Below are positions 49,851 through 59,900 of a stretch of DNA of 64,000 nt, in pieces (position 1 is the first letter of the stretch; each line of letters opens with the position of its first letter). The stretch is taken from contig CAMIIO010000011.1 of the NCBI GenBank assembly GCA_946221065.1, forward strand, positions 10,309-74,308. The letters are read 5' to 3'. The notes under the pieces were generated by a model. That model was not told where the DNA came from, searched no databases, and worked only from the letters and a program-made list of their open reading frames with translations. This DNA comes from an uncultured Rothia sp. Lineage in GTDB: Bacteria; Actinomycetota; Actinomycetes; Actinomycetales; Micrococcaceae. Position numbers and translations under genes: made by a program.

Positions 49851-50453
49851 ATGAAAACGCTCATTGTCGGAATCATCAACGCAAAAGGCGGCGTTGGCAA
49901 GACAACTACAGCCATACATCTAGCCACCGCCTTAGCCCCTAAATTCTCCGTCCAGGTATGGGATGCAGACCCCCAAGGAAGTGCCTCAGAGTGGGCGCAA
50001 ATCATTGAGGAAAATGAAGAGGAGCTACCCTTCTCTGTAGAAGCGGTGAACCTTCCCAAAATTAGAAAGATGCAACCCGAGACGGAAATCGTGCTCATCG
50101 ACTCCCCACCTCAGAATGAGGGCATTATGGCAGCTATCGCAGAGCGCAGTGATGTGTGCATTGTCCCCACGGCTCCGACCGGATTAGATACCGGGCGAGT
50201 CTTGACGACCATCGAGAGCTTGCCGTCACATACTCCGGGGCTCGTCTTGCTCACTGATGCAGATCCTCGCACTGTCTTGTACCAAGACACTAAGGCGCTT
50301 TTTGAAGAAGAAGGCCTAGTTCTTTTCGAGCAAGGAATCAAACCTTTACAGGTGATACGTCGTTCGCACGGCTATCTGCCTAAGGCTCTGGCAGGTTATG
50401 AAAATGTAGCCCAAGAATTGTTGGAAATTATGGAATTTGGAGAAGAGAAGTAA
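49851..50453 (+). CDS. parA: ParA-family partition ATPase, module 2
   Basis: A 200-residue ParA/MinD ATPase with Walker A KGGVGKTTTAI at residues 12-22, DADPQGSASEW at about 41-51 and IDSPPQNEG at about 83-91. It has the same length and lack of N-terminal HTH as the 1.8-kb copy but is clearly divergent. It directly precedes the RHH gene (next base after the stop) and is framed by repeats on both sides, so it forms a complete partition unit for the second replicon. Confidence 0.92.
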   Translation: MKTLIVGIINAKGGVGKTTTAIHLATALAPKFSVQVWDADPQGSASEWAQIIEENEEELPFSVEAVNLPKIRKMQPETEIVLIDSPPQNEGIMAAIAERSDVCIVPTAPTGLDTGRVLTTIESLPSHTPGLVLLTDADPRTVLYQDTKALFEEEGLVLFEQGIKPLQVIRRSHGYLPKALAGYENVAQELLEIMEFGEEK

Positions 50454-50687
50454 ATGACTGAAAACACTCCTGCACAGAAGAGAGAAAAAGCTCTACGAGC
50501 GAGTAAAAAGCGTTCGGAAGAAGCACGGTTTGATAGAGCCTTCAATAATCATCAAGAGCCCACGAAGCGACTGACTATTCAGCTTACTGAGTCTCAGCAT
50601 CGTAAGCTCAAGACCATAGCTTTCCAGCAAGACAGAACAATGACTGAAATCCTCAGTGAGTATATCGACTCGCTAGAGGTTCAGTAA
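50454..50687 (+). CDS. Ribbon-helix-helix partition partner, module 2
   Basis: This 77-residue basic protein has an N-terminal charged tail (QKREKALRASKKRSEEAR). A ribbon-helix-helix fold follows from residue 38 (RLTIQLTESQHRKLKTIAF, DRTMTEILSEYI). It starts at the base after the parA2 stop and is co-transcribed with it. It should bind the ATATGACT/AGTCATAT words flanking the operon. Confidence 0.78.
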   Translation: MTENTPAQKREKALRASKKRSEEARFDRAFNNHQEPTKRLTIQLTESQHRKLKTIAFQQDRTMTEILSEYIDSLEVQ

Positions 50688-50692
50688 TACGC

Positions 50693-50744
50693 AAATATGA
50701 CTATATGAATTGCTGTAAACATGCATATTCATGTAGTCATATTT
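50693..50744. repeat. Inverted repeat after the partition operon
   Basis: AAATATGACTATATGAAT and ATTCATGTAGTCATATTT match at 17 of 18 positions with a 16-base spacer. With 49784-49825 it brackets parA2 and its partner, like the repeats around module 1. Confidence 0.65.
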
Positions 50745-50767
50745 ACTAAAATTTCTAGGCGGTAGAC

Positions 50768-50908
50768 ATGGAAATACAAACGCCCCGCCCCAATATCGGG
50801 AGCATGGTTAAAACCATTCTTTATACCTTCCATCAAGTTCTGCGCATCCTACCCAGCCTGTTTTTGTTACCGTCCCCTTCATCAGGTGCTTCTATCTCAT
50901 CCGTATAG
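50768..50908 (+). CDS. Small protein between par and ssb
   Basis: A 46-residue frame with AGGCGG five bases before the ATG. It is hydrophobic in the middle (SMVKTILYTFHQVLRILPSLF) and rich in Pro/Ser at the end, a possible single-helix membrane peptide. No family was recognised. Coding status rests on the ribosome site and position. Confidence 0.4.
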   Translation: MEIQTPRPNIGSMVKTILYTFHQVLRILPSLFLLPSPSSGASISSV

Positions 50909-51010
50909 CGCTAACTTATCTGGCAGCCTTCCTCCCCTCTGCACATGAGGATTCTCGCTACTGGCAACCTTCGTAAGAATCCTCTAATCCCATGAAGCAA
51001 GGAAAAGACC

Positions 51011-51400
51011 ATGACTGATATCCCACTCACTCTCATAGGCAACGTTACTAAAACACCTACCCGCCAATACCTACGGGGAAATAAAGCCATTTTGCGTATC
51101 ACGGTTGCCTCCACACCCCGTTACTACTCCAAAGCGGAACAGGCTTATGTGGACGGAGAAACAACTTACATGCCTGTAGAAGTGCGATCTACCGGCTCAG
51201 AGAAAAATAACCTCTACATCGAAGAGCTCACCGACCAGTTCCAACAGGGCGACCGAATCATCGTCGTAGGAAATTTAGTGACCCGCAGTAAGCAAGAGGG
51301 GGACGGAACCCGCCGCTGGAATGTTCTCATGGATCAAGAAATCGGTTTTAGTACCAAGTTCACCACCGTGAAACCAAACAGAGATAACGCTCATAGCTAA
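51011..51400 (+). CDS. ssb: Single-stranded DNA-binding protein
   Basis: A 129-residue SSB made almost only of the OB fold: PLTLIGNVTKTPTRQYLRG, ILRITVAST, then PVEVRSTG, FQQGDRIIVVGNL and WNVLMDQEIGFST. It lacks the acidic C-terminal tip (DDDIPF) that recruits partners in chromosomal SSB. This is frequent for plasmid-borne versions. It probably covers single strands during replication or transfer of the plasmid. A strong terminator follows at 51438. Confidence 0.88.
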   Translation: MTDIPLTLIGNVTKTPTRQYLRGNKAILRITVASTPRYYSKAEQAYVDGETTYMPVEVRSTGSEKNNLYIEELTDQFQQGDRIIVVGNLVTRSKQEGDGTRRWNVLMDQEIGFSTKFTTVKPNRDNAHS

Positions 51401-51437
51401 AGACAGAATCCGTATATTTTCATATCTGTACACATAT

Positions 51438-51477
51438 GCAAATGCGCCTATTTATATATATGAATAGGCGCATTTGC
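51438..51477 (+). terminator. Terminator after ssb
   Basis: GCAAATGCGCCTATT and AATAGGCGCATTTGC are exact complements around a TATATATATG loop. Confidence 0.8.
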
Positions 51478-51498
51478 TCATTTATGAGTATCTACTAC

Positions 51499-52403
51499 GA
51501 GGCTTATTCATAAGGGGTTCCAAGCCGCAAAAAATACCAGCCCACCGGCAGCAGAAGAAAACACCCTCCATAAGAGAACCCGGCGGCCTCCTAAACCTGT
51601 ATGCAACACCCTCCCGGTCAACACCGGCGCAATCACCCGTTCCACCACCGACCGCAGTCTGTTAACCCGACGATTATTCTGTCTCACCGCAACCCTCATT
51701 CTCACCCCAGTTCTATGTTTAGCCGGGGTGAGCAACCCTCCCCGGTGTAGCCTTGATCAGCCAGGGTAGATTCATCCAGGAACCTCTCTCACTGGTGGAA
51801 CTGGTCAGCGTAAACATCGTGTCTAGCCCCCGGGTACCGGGTCGGTCATAGCCAATAATTTTCCGTGCAACGTAGAGATCACTTGATGATTGAATCCTGC
51901 GCGATGGTGTTTACCCGAAAACAATATTTTTCCTTGTGAAGCCCAGTTCCAGGCCGGAACCAGCGTTCCATCAATAACAAGTGAGCCTGGGATTGTGAGG
52001 CTTTCTTCTAAAGAATTGACCATCGGAGAGAGGGCTTTCTCCAAGGCTTGCTCAAGAGTGTTGATGGTTCGTGAGATGGTCGGCTGGGAGATGTTGAACA
52101 GTTCCGCGAGGAGTTCTTCGGTGCAGTTCTGGCGCAGGGTCAGGAGGGTTGTTTTGAGGGCTTGGTTCAGGCTGAGGGTTCGTGGTCTGGTGTCTGGTTT
52201 GTTCCAGGTGGTGTGCTTGTTCAGGGCTGTGGCGTGTGTGGTGAATTGCCTGGGGTGAGCGGCGTTTGTGCGCTTGTTGTGCAACGGTCTTTTCCGGTGG
52301 TGGTGAGGTTATTTGTGATGTTTTAACTCTCATTTTGCTGTCGGTGGGGTCGTTGTCTGGTGGGTGGTGGGGTGGTGGTTTTTACCTCTTATGAATAAGC
52401 CTC
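51499..52403 (-). mobile_element. IS5-like element, copy 2, complete ends but inactive
   Basis: Both 19-base terminal repeats are present (51499-51517 GAGGCTTATTCATAAGGGG; 52385-52403, complement with one mismatch), giving a 905-base element. The transposase on the minus strand is split. 52284-51823 holds the HTH and first DDE part (EELLAELFNISQPTISRTI, IPGSLVIDGTL). One extra G at 51830 shifts the frame, a stop follows in the FHQ-ERFLDES stretch, and the rest resumes at 51735-51508. Copies 1 and 3 are more decayed. Confidence 0.82.
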
Positions 52404-52770
52404 GTTGTAAGAAATTCCCTAAAATTTCTTTTCCCTAATCGCCACGGGATTCATTCGCATGCATTTCCCTGCTGAACCCGTGGTATGCCCCCTCCCCAGC
52501 TTCCCCCCATTACTGGTGAGGGGTTTTATCATCCCACTCATCTGACCAGATAGATCAAAGGCTCCCATCTATCAGTAGGCTAAATCGAGTGTGAAAACAC
52601 CGAATTTACTGGGGAAAATACTCTTCTAAGAGGAAAATATTTAAAATATTTATATAATTTTTAAATATGAGTTTTGACCCTCACAGCTGATCTTCACACC
52701 AATTTCAGAACTGGCATCCCAAAACTCATCAACATCTTCGTAATCATCATTTCCAGGAGAACCCTCCCCC
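52404..52770. other. Leader of the Tat-exported protein gene
   Basis: No gene is visible. It includes an AT-rich stretch (52615-52670) before the next gene that may hold its promoter. Confidence 0.4.
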
Positions 52771-53676
52771 ATGAAAAACAACCGTCGCACCCTCCTTAAA
52801 GCAGGCGCCTGGTCTGCCCCGGTCGTTATTGCTTCAGCTACCATCCCTGCCTATGCAGCTTCCACCGCACAAATCCAATCTGGTCTTTTCGTCACCACCC
52901 AAAATAACGGTGGCTTCGTAGGATACTCCGGCTCTACCACCTCCACCGGTCATGCCACCACCCCCAGCGCCTATTTCTCAGCCCCTGCTGGAAGCCAGGA
53001 AGCAGACCTCAACTGGAACGATGCCACCAGCAAACCCACCAACAGCTCCTCCTACACCAACGGTGAGGGATCTTTTACCCCCGTCACCAACGGTGGAACC
53101 ACCAGCGCAGGCTCCTATGTCACCAGTAGCGGATTCTGGTTCTCGGTACCCACCACTTCACTCACCTCAGGAACCAGCTATATTTCAGGCTCTACCGCCA
53201 CTCTTGCTGCTGGCGCAGTCTTTGTCACTCAAGTGGAATTCACCATTCCAGCAGGCACCAACGCTTCATACCCTGGAGCTAACGTCACTGTCGCAGGTCA
53301 AACATGGAATAAGCAAATCTCCGGCACTCGCACCGCTCAAACATCTTCAACTGCCTATCTGCAAACGGTCACTGCAGCAGGAAACTGGGTAGCTTCGACC
53401 CCCACTAATACTAAGAACGCCGATGGCTCCTACACCTTCCGAGGAACCATCACTTACACCACCACCCAAGCAATTACTGTTACCCAAACAGGTACTAAGT
53501 ATTACGCGCAGACTGAAATCATGCCGGCAACTGTACAGATGTACCCCGGATATGGTTGGAATTACTTCCAGCTCACTTCCTCCATCCAGAGCGCAAGCAT
53601 TTCCTACACTGCCAATGGAACTACTACTTCTACCACTATCACGGGGCAGACCACGACCTCCCGCATCAATCCCTAA
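52771..53676 (+). CDS. Tat-exported Ser/Thr-rich protein
   Basis: This 301-residue protein starts with a twin-arginine signal (NRRTLLKAGAWSAPVVIAS, cleaved near AYAAS at about residue 30), so it is exported folded by the Tat route. The mature part is over 40 percent Ser, Thr, Gly and Asn, with alternating beta-like strands (FVTQVEFTIPAG, FRGTITYTTTQAITVTQTG), as in cell-surface or adhesin-like domains. There is no LPXTG anchor, so it may be released or held non-covalently. The ribosome site is AGGAG. Lies between two IS copies; a terminator follows at 53705. Confidence 0.75.
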   Translation: MKNNRRTLLKAGAWSAPVVIASATIPAYAASTAQIQSGLFVTTQNNGGFVGYSGSTTSTGHATTPSAYFSAPAGSQEADLNWNDATSKPTNSSSYTNGEGSFTPVTNGGTTSAGSYVTSSGFWFSVPTTSLTSGTSYISGSTATLAAGAVFVTQVEFTIPAGTNASYPGANVTVAGQTWNKQISGTRTAQTSSTAYLQTVTAAGNWVASTPTNTKNADGSYTFRGTITYTTTQAITVTQTGTKYYAQTEIMPATVQMYPGYGWNYFQLTSSIQSASISYTANGTTTSTTITGQTTTSRINP

Positions 53677-53704
53677 TACTTGGTTTTTATCCATCGGTAG
53701 TTTT

Positions 53705-53740
53705 ACTCAGGGGTGCCTGCTTGTGCATGCGCCCCTGAGT
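53705..53740 (+). terminator. Terminator after the Tat-exported protein gene
   Basis: ACTCAGGGGTGC and GCGCCCCTGAGT form a 12-base stem (one mismatch) with a 12-base loop. Confidence 0.75.
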
Positions 53741-53835
53741 TGTAGGTAGGTAGGTGCGGATCGATTTCTTAGTACCAGCCAGGGGAACGGAAGATACGCA
53801 GGGAATTTGAAAATAATGGGGAGAGAAATCTCTCG

Positions 53836-54060
53836 ATGTCAAGATTTGAGTCTAATGCTTCTGCTGCAATGGAGAAAAAGATGACAGAACATGAAGCAAA
53901 GATTGCTAAATTACGGGAACAGCTCGTTCATATAAAGAAGGAGTCCGAGCTCGAACAGGCGAAGATCATCGCACGGTTCAAGAATGAAGGCCTGAACAAT
54001 GCTTTGATTGCTTTTGCTTTTGATGTTTCAACAGGCGATGTTTGTAAACTCGGGAAGTGA
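53836..54060 (+). pseudogene. Coiled-coil protein, copy 3, 5' truncated
   Basis: This frame matches copy 1 (7274-7660) from FESNGSAAIEKKI to the end of the HTH-like part (STGDVCKLGK). It lacks the first 40 residues and the acidic tail. A new ATG (MSRFESNAS) keeps it open for 74 residues, but no good ribosome site is seen. It shows that a third plasmid segment of this type contributed here. Confidence 0.65.
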
Positions 54061-54137
54061 GATACTTTCGTCCTTGGCTATGAAGAGAACGCTGAAAACA
54101 CGGTGACTTAGCATAAAGTGCTTTGATTCTTTATCAA

Positions 54138-54990
54138 AAGGTTTATTCATAAGGGAGTCCGGAGCCACGCAAAAAATCAACGCCCGCACCACCGAAAACA
54201 CCTGGCCATACAAGGCAATCGGACGCCGAAAGCCCGTATACAACACCCGCCAGGTCAACACCGGCGCAATCATCCGCTCCACCACTGATCGCAGCCTGTT
54301 AATCTGTCGGTTATTCTCCCTCACTGCAGCCCTCATTCTCACCCCAGTTCTATGTTTAGCCGGGGTGAGCAACCCTCCCCGGTGTAGCCTTGATCAGCCA
54401 GCGTCGATTCATCTAAGAACCTTGCCAACTGATGAAAACGAAAAGCATAAACATCGTGTCTAGCCCCGGGCAACGGGTCGGTCATAGCCAATAATTTTCC
54501 GTGCAACGTACAAATCACTTGATGATTGAATCCTGCACGATGGTGTTTACCCGAAAACGATATTTTCCCTGGTGAAGACCAGTTCCATACCGGAATCAGC
54601 GTTCCGTCTACGACGAGCGAACCAGGTATATTTTTGAGAGATTCCAGACCTGCAGTTTTCAGTTCAGGTAATTGAAGCAGAGCGTTTTCGATGCGGTGGA
54701 TAGTTCTGGAAATCGTAGCTTGAGAGGTTTCAAATATATCGGCAAGGAGCTCTTCGGTGAGGTTGTGACGAAGATAGAGAAGGGTGATTTTTAGGGCTTG
54801 GTTCAGGGTGAGGGCTCGTGGTCTGCTACCTGGTTTGTTCCAGGTGAGGTTCTTGTTCAGGGCTGTGGTGAGGGTAGCGAATTGCTCCTGGGTGAGCGGC
54901 GGTTGTGCGCTGGTGTTGCAACGGTCTTTCCGGTTTGGCTTGAGGTTATTTGTGATGATTTAACTCTCATTTTTTCCTCTGGTGGGGCCG
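54138..54990 (-). mobile_element. IS5-like element, copy 3, degenerate
   Basis: Sequence similar to copy 2 begins at a worn terminal repeat (about 54138-54156, GGTTTATTCATAAGGG) and ends at about 54990 without a right repeat. No intact transposase frame is left on the minus strand; only short pieces remain. It lies in the same orientation as copy 2, with the Tat-protein gene between them. Confidence 0.72.
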
Positions 54991-55751
54991 TCTCATGCCA
55001 AACGATCCTGGCCAGCACACATAACGCTACAAGACTCAACGACATACACCTCAGATACGACTCAGAGAATCCTAAGGAATTACTGACCTGATGTGTGGCG
55101 TATTGGTCTTCATTATTTGTGTGAAATAACGTAGCCTTTAAAGATACATATACGGCTCAACCAGAGATGCTAACCGGCTTGTATATGCGTGATACAGGTG
55201 GCCCACGCTCATGGGGGAATTTTCGTGGGCCACCCTGGGGGATGTCCAAGACGAAGGTTTAGAGGCTTTTTTTACACTTTGTCTTGAATCTGTCGGGGAA
55301 CAATTTAAATCCTCACATGAATGAGTGATTTAAGCAATAAATGATCAGCACTTTAGGGGACGGCATTTAAGTCTACAAGTGCTTACGTTGTTCTGTGCAT
55401 GTTGTGTGGTATAAGGAGAGCCTGCCGTACGGCAGGCTCTCCTTTCTTATGCCTCAAGAGGCTATGGGCGAGTGGGCAATATAGTGCCCCCCAATCTCTG
55501 AAGCACACGATATGAGGCTTCTTCGCCAGGAACCTGACCCACGAAAAACGTGAATGAGGAGCCGCAGAAACACCACCGGCTCTACTCGCACGCCCCGTTC
55601 ACGTCACAACGGACGTAATATATCCGCATAAAACCCACGATCCCTACCTTCACAACCCCACACCTTGTATCGTTAAAAAGACAGGTCAGTTGATACAACC
55701 CCATGCATCAAAGACCTGCCCCCCAACCCCCCCTATAAGGATCTGATACTC
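54991..55751. other. Gap before the protease gene
   Basis: No gene is supported. It contains the palindromic terminator at 55413-55444 and the protease leader with a good ribosome site (AAGGA before 55752). Confidence 0.5.
55413..55444. terminator. Perfect palindromic hairpin
   Basis: A 32-base perfect palindrome built on GGAGAGCCTGCCG with T-rich 3' flank. It works on either strand and isolates the IS remnant from the protease gene. Confidence 0.7.
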
Positions 55752-56510
55752 ATGAAAAAACCAAACCTGCTCTTGGTCCCATTTTTCCTGTCCCTCACAC
55801 TCCTGACCCCTGCACAAGCAGACACCTCCGCTCCTACCGCAGCGTCGGCTGCTGAAACATCATATTCCTCAACCGCCGGTAGAATCATCGACGGCACCCG
55901 TAGTTACGCCCCAAACGTTGTCCAGGTCAGGTTCACTCAAGACGGTCAAAACGCTGAATGCTCAGGAAGCCTCATCAGCAAAGACTGGGTGCTCACAGCC
56001 CGCCACTGCGCAGACCCCCGAGAAGGAATCAGCAACGTTGCTGTTCACACAGGCACCACGAAAGAGTTCCCCGGCCGGGCTAATAAAGCAGCCTCTGTTC
56101 ATATCTCACCGTCCGGGGACGTAGCGCTCATCAAGCTGTCCACTCCCATCTCACATATCGCCCCGGTCACTCTTGCTGATAGCTATAGCCCGCGTTCAGG
56201 CCAAAAAGGAACAATTATTGGGTTCGGGAACCGGGCTGATAGTAGGTATTCCTGGTACCAGTACAAAGCCACTAACCAAGTGATCGGGTCAGGGATTGAC
56301 CTCTATGGCGGACGGGCTGTTCATCTTGAGGGTGTAGACGGTGCTGCTAATCATGGTGATTCTGGTGGCCCGTTAGTCATTGATGGTCTCGTGGTAGGTG
56401 TGTGTTCTATGGGGGATGTTGCTGATCCTGGTGCTGATACGCACGCTACCTCGTATTATGCGAATATTGCCGCTCACCGGAGCTGGGTAAAGCAGGTAGC
56501 TGGTGTGTAG
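55752..56510 (+). CDS. Secreted trypsin-like serine protease
   Basis: This 252-residue protein has a Sec signal peptide (MKKPNLLLVPFFLSLTLL, cleaved after AQA near residue 23), a short propeptide, then an S1 protease domain. The catalytic triad is His85 (TARHC), Asp123 (DVALIKL) and Ser204 (GDSGGP). Activation would occur near RIIDG at residues 44-48. Cys70 and Cys86 form the usual disulfide next to the active-site His. It is probably secreted to digest host or environmental proteins. A terminator follows. Confidence 0.9.
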   Translation: MKKPNLLLVPFFLSLTLLTPAQADTSAPTAASAAETSYSSTAGRIIDGTRSYAPNVVQVRFTQDGQNAECSGSLISKDWVLTARHCADPREGISNVAVHTGTTKEFPGRANKAASVHISPSGDVALIKLSTPISHIAPVTLADSYSPRSGQKGTIIGFGNRADSRYSWYQYKATNQVIGSGIDLYGGRAVHLEGVDGAANHGDSGGPLVIDGLVVGVCSMGDVADPGADTHATSYYANIAAHRSWVKQVAGV

Positions 56511-56610
56511 ATAGCACGGTCTGTGAAGGCTGCCCTTGAACATGCTACGGCCAGGGGGGTGTTCTGGTGGTGTAGGTGTTTGGGTGTAGTGTTTGAAGGA
56601 TTGTCCGTGG

Positions 56611-56638
56611 CTCCTCGGCGCCCTTGGGTGCCGAGGAG
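56611..56638 (+). terminator. Terminator after the protease gene
   Basis: CTCCTCGGC and GCCGAGGAG pair perfectly with an inner CCC/GGG extension, followed by TCTTCTTTG. Confidence 0.75.
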
Positions 56639-56760
56639 TCTTCTTTGTCTTTTGGTGGAGACAAAAGGTTGCGGATCACGTGCGAGTGGTGTTTTCAGTA
56701 TAGTTGGAGGGTTTTTGGTGTGGTAGGGGTGGTGGTGTGGGTTCGCTTTGGGAACAATGA

Positions 56761-56779
56761 GGCTTATTCATAAGAGGTG
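56761..56779 (+). repeat. Lone IS terminal repeat
   Basis: GAGGCTTATTCATAAGAGG equals the right-end repeat of IS copy 2 (as its complement), but no IS sequence follows or precedes. It is a scar of a deleted copy or the outer end of a former larger element. Confidence 0.7.
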
Positions 56780-56870
56780 GGATGGGTCAGGCGAAGCGAT
56801 TCACACCACTTGACCGCTAATCGGGGAATGAGGTGAATCGCCCACTCCGAGCAACAGCGAATCGGTGCGA

Positions 56871-56899
56871 GAGAGGATAAGATTTGGTTTTATCCCCTC
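56871..56899. terminator. Hairpin after the R-M gene
   Basis: GAGAGGATAA and TTATCCCCTC pair with one mismatch over ten bases, 13 bases beyond the stop of the leftward gene. Confidence 0.55.
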
Positions 56900-56911
56900 C
56901 CGCGTCTAGGT

Positions 56912-59900
56912 CTACTGGATGATATTTAGCTTAGGTAACGATTTCACTAGCTTTTGGGTTTTTAATGAAACCGTGATGATTCGCTTGAGTAAATCAAGAA
57001 CATAACGAGGATTGCCGGTCTCCAGCGAATAATCATTAGGATCATTCGTAATCTGCGAAGCCTTATGAGTTTTTACCTGGTAACTCTCCATAATCCATTC
57101 AATCGCAGATCTACCATTTACCTCATACTCATAAGCTTCTTCAGGAATTTCAGACAACGTAATGTTCTGGTTGAAGACGATTGTTGATTTATCTTTCTTT
57201 GCACCAAAACGCATCTTCTGTACTGAGAAGTACTCGCATTGTGCAGCCTCATTAGCTGGTAAGTCACCTAAGAACTTCTCTTTTACCGCGTAGGGTTCAG
57301 CCTCTTCATACCTCAGATGTAAATCAGCGAGCTCGCGACCGATACATGCGAAATCAGAGAAACCTTCTACCTTAGGAATATGCGGAAGCATCTTCGCTAA
57401 ATCAGCTTTGTACTGATCCCTGTATTCGGGATGATGCAGAATCGCATACACATAGTAGAAGATATCTTCTTTAGTAATAGAAGAATCTTCATAGAATTCC
57501 TGGTAGCTCTTGAGAGTGGAACAGGTGATATTCTCCCTGCGGACATAGTCGCCTACAATTTCTCCATCAGCGTCTAAGGGGAGCTCACCCTCGGGGAAGG
57601 GAACATAATAGTAGAGCGCGAAGACTTGATTCGCAGTAAGAATATTCAAATCAGGAAGCACATCTGTGATTAGGAGAGAAAAAGGTTTAGGTACGGAAAC
57701 TCCTGTTGTAAATAAAGCTATATTTTTATGCTTTGGGGTAGGGAAAAGCTTCGGAAGCTGATACTGACGCTCATTTAAACGATGATGAAAATATGCTGTC
57801 TGCTTACAAAATGGACGGTACATTGAAGTTTGCACAGACTCAGTTTCAAACTCCAACTTTATTCCACGACGGCGTAAATTTTGCAGTCCTCCGCCCCAGG
57901 CGATTTTCGTTGAATCCATATCAGGAGACTCAACATCCAACTGTGAATTGTAAAAATCAATCATGCCCTGAACATTCGACTCAACCGCGTCACGAGAATA
58001 GTTATAAACCCAAGCATCACGACTAGTATTAAGACCTAGGGAGTAGTTTTGGAAAATACCAGGAGTACCCGGTTTACCCTTTGTTGCTTTATCTCCAATT
58101 GGTTGAAAAGAGTCATACCGCTCATCCCGCTGATTAATCCAATCCCCAGCCTCATTCGGAACAATCTCCTCCCAAGTAGTACCCGCAAGAGATCCCTCGG
58201 CAGAGAGAACATCTAGTTTCTCCTCACGCGAGAGATAGTCACCAATATCTCGATACTTCAGAACAGCTGGGCCCTCATGAACCGCATTCTTGACCAAAAC
58301 GCAGATAGCAATTTGCGCACGGGAACCAGAGCCAAAAATCTTTCCACCTTCACGGCGCGAGGTCTCGCCGGAGGTTCGCTGGTTACCACGTAAGTTGTAT
58401 ACGTAAATGGTTGAGAATTCATTAACAAATGAATTTCTAATACCATCAGCTGTATTGCCATCAATAAAGGAACCATTCGAAACGAACGCCACTACGCCAT
58501 TGCCATTAATACGATTCGAAGCCCACCGAACACCACGGATATACGAGTCATACAGACTGTTCTTATTGGATGCGGTAGAGAGTTTGGCATAAGAATCAGC
58601 GATAGAAGCATCTAACACCGGATACTTATCATTCGCATTATTATCATTCGCACTCGCCTGCCCAGCAGAATACGGCGGGTTCATCACCACTACCTGAATA
58701 TCCTGCTCTAACTCCCGCTTCGCACGCTCACTATTAGCCTTAAACGCCGGAACCTCCAACTGACCCGCAGACTCAGAAAGCTGGAACGTATCAGTAAGGA
58801 CCATACCCTCAAACGGCTCATAGCCCACCTCAAGACCAGCAGCCTGAGCAGTCTCCGCATAGACGGTCTCAATATTAATCGCCGCAATATAGTACGAGAG
58901 CAACACAATCTCATTAGCAAACAGCTCACGCTTATACTTACGTTCCAAATCCTCCGGGTGAATCAAACCCAACTGCAACAAACGAGTAATAAACGTACCC
59001 GTACCCACAAAAGGCTCAATAATCGAAACACCCTCATCGGTGAGCCTCTTACCGAAAGCATCAGAGAGCGCCTCATCAGCAGAACGCAAAATATAATCCA
59101 CCACTGGCACCGGGGTGAAGACAATACCCAACCGATCCGCCACGCGAGGGAAAGCGTTCTGGAAAAATTTATCGTAAAGATCCTTGATGATGCGTTGTTT
59201 AGCCCCAGCATTATCAACATCGCGCACACGACGCTGCACTGATTGGTAGAAGGCATCCAGTGATTTACGTTCACGTTCGAAAGCCGCGTTCGCATCCAAA
59301 TGGCTAATTACTTCTTGCATGGCCATCGAAATCGGGTTCTCTTCAGTGAACTTGTGCCTGGCAAACATGGCATCGAAAACAGGCTTAGTGATCAGATGCT
59401 GCGCCAGCATCTCAATCGCCTGAGCACGGTCAATAGCAGGATTCAACATCACCTGAAGGCCATCCACGAACTCCGTGAAAACACGCTCTAGTTCAGGGTC
59501 AGCATCGTTGAGTAGCGTGTTAATGAGGTTAATATGCTTGGTAGCAATAGAAGCAATATCGTTCGACCAGTCTTCCCAGTACTCACGAGTGCCTACCTTA
59601 TCGACGATTTTCGCGTAGACGCCGTCTTTCCACTCTTCGGCAGGGAACGAAAGTAACCCCTGGGTGCCTTTGCCCGGGCTGGTACTTGTTTCCGATTCGT
59701 CTCCTCCGAGTGACCCAATATCAGTACCTGAGCCCTTCGAAGGGTTCAAATCAACCGTTTCAACAATTATGGACTCAGGGTTCTTATCGTTGAGTTCAAT
59801 CTGATTGATAGCAGCATCCATCCGCTCATCATGTGCACGCAGCGCCTGAAGAACCTGCCACACTACCTTGTAGCGCTTATTATCCGATAGAGCGCTCGAG

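Larger units (their letters stand above)
56511..56911. other. Gap between protease and R-M genes
   Basis: It holds two hairpins (56611-56638, 56871-56899) and a lone IS end (56761-56779), with no gene I can support. Confidence 0.5.
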
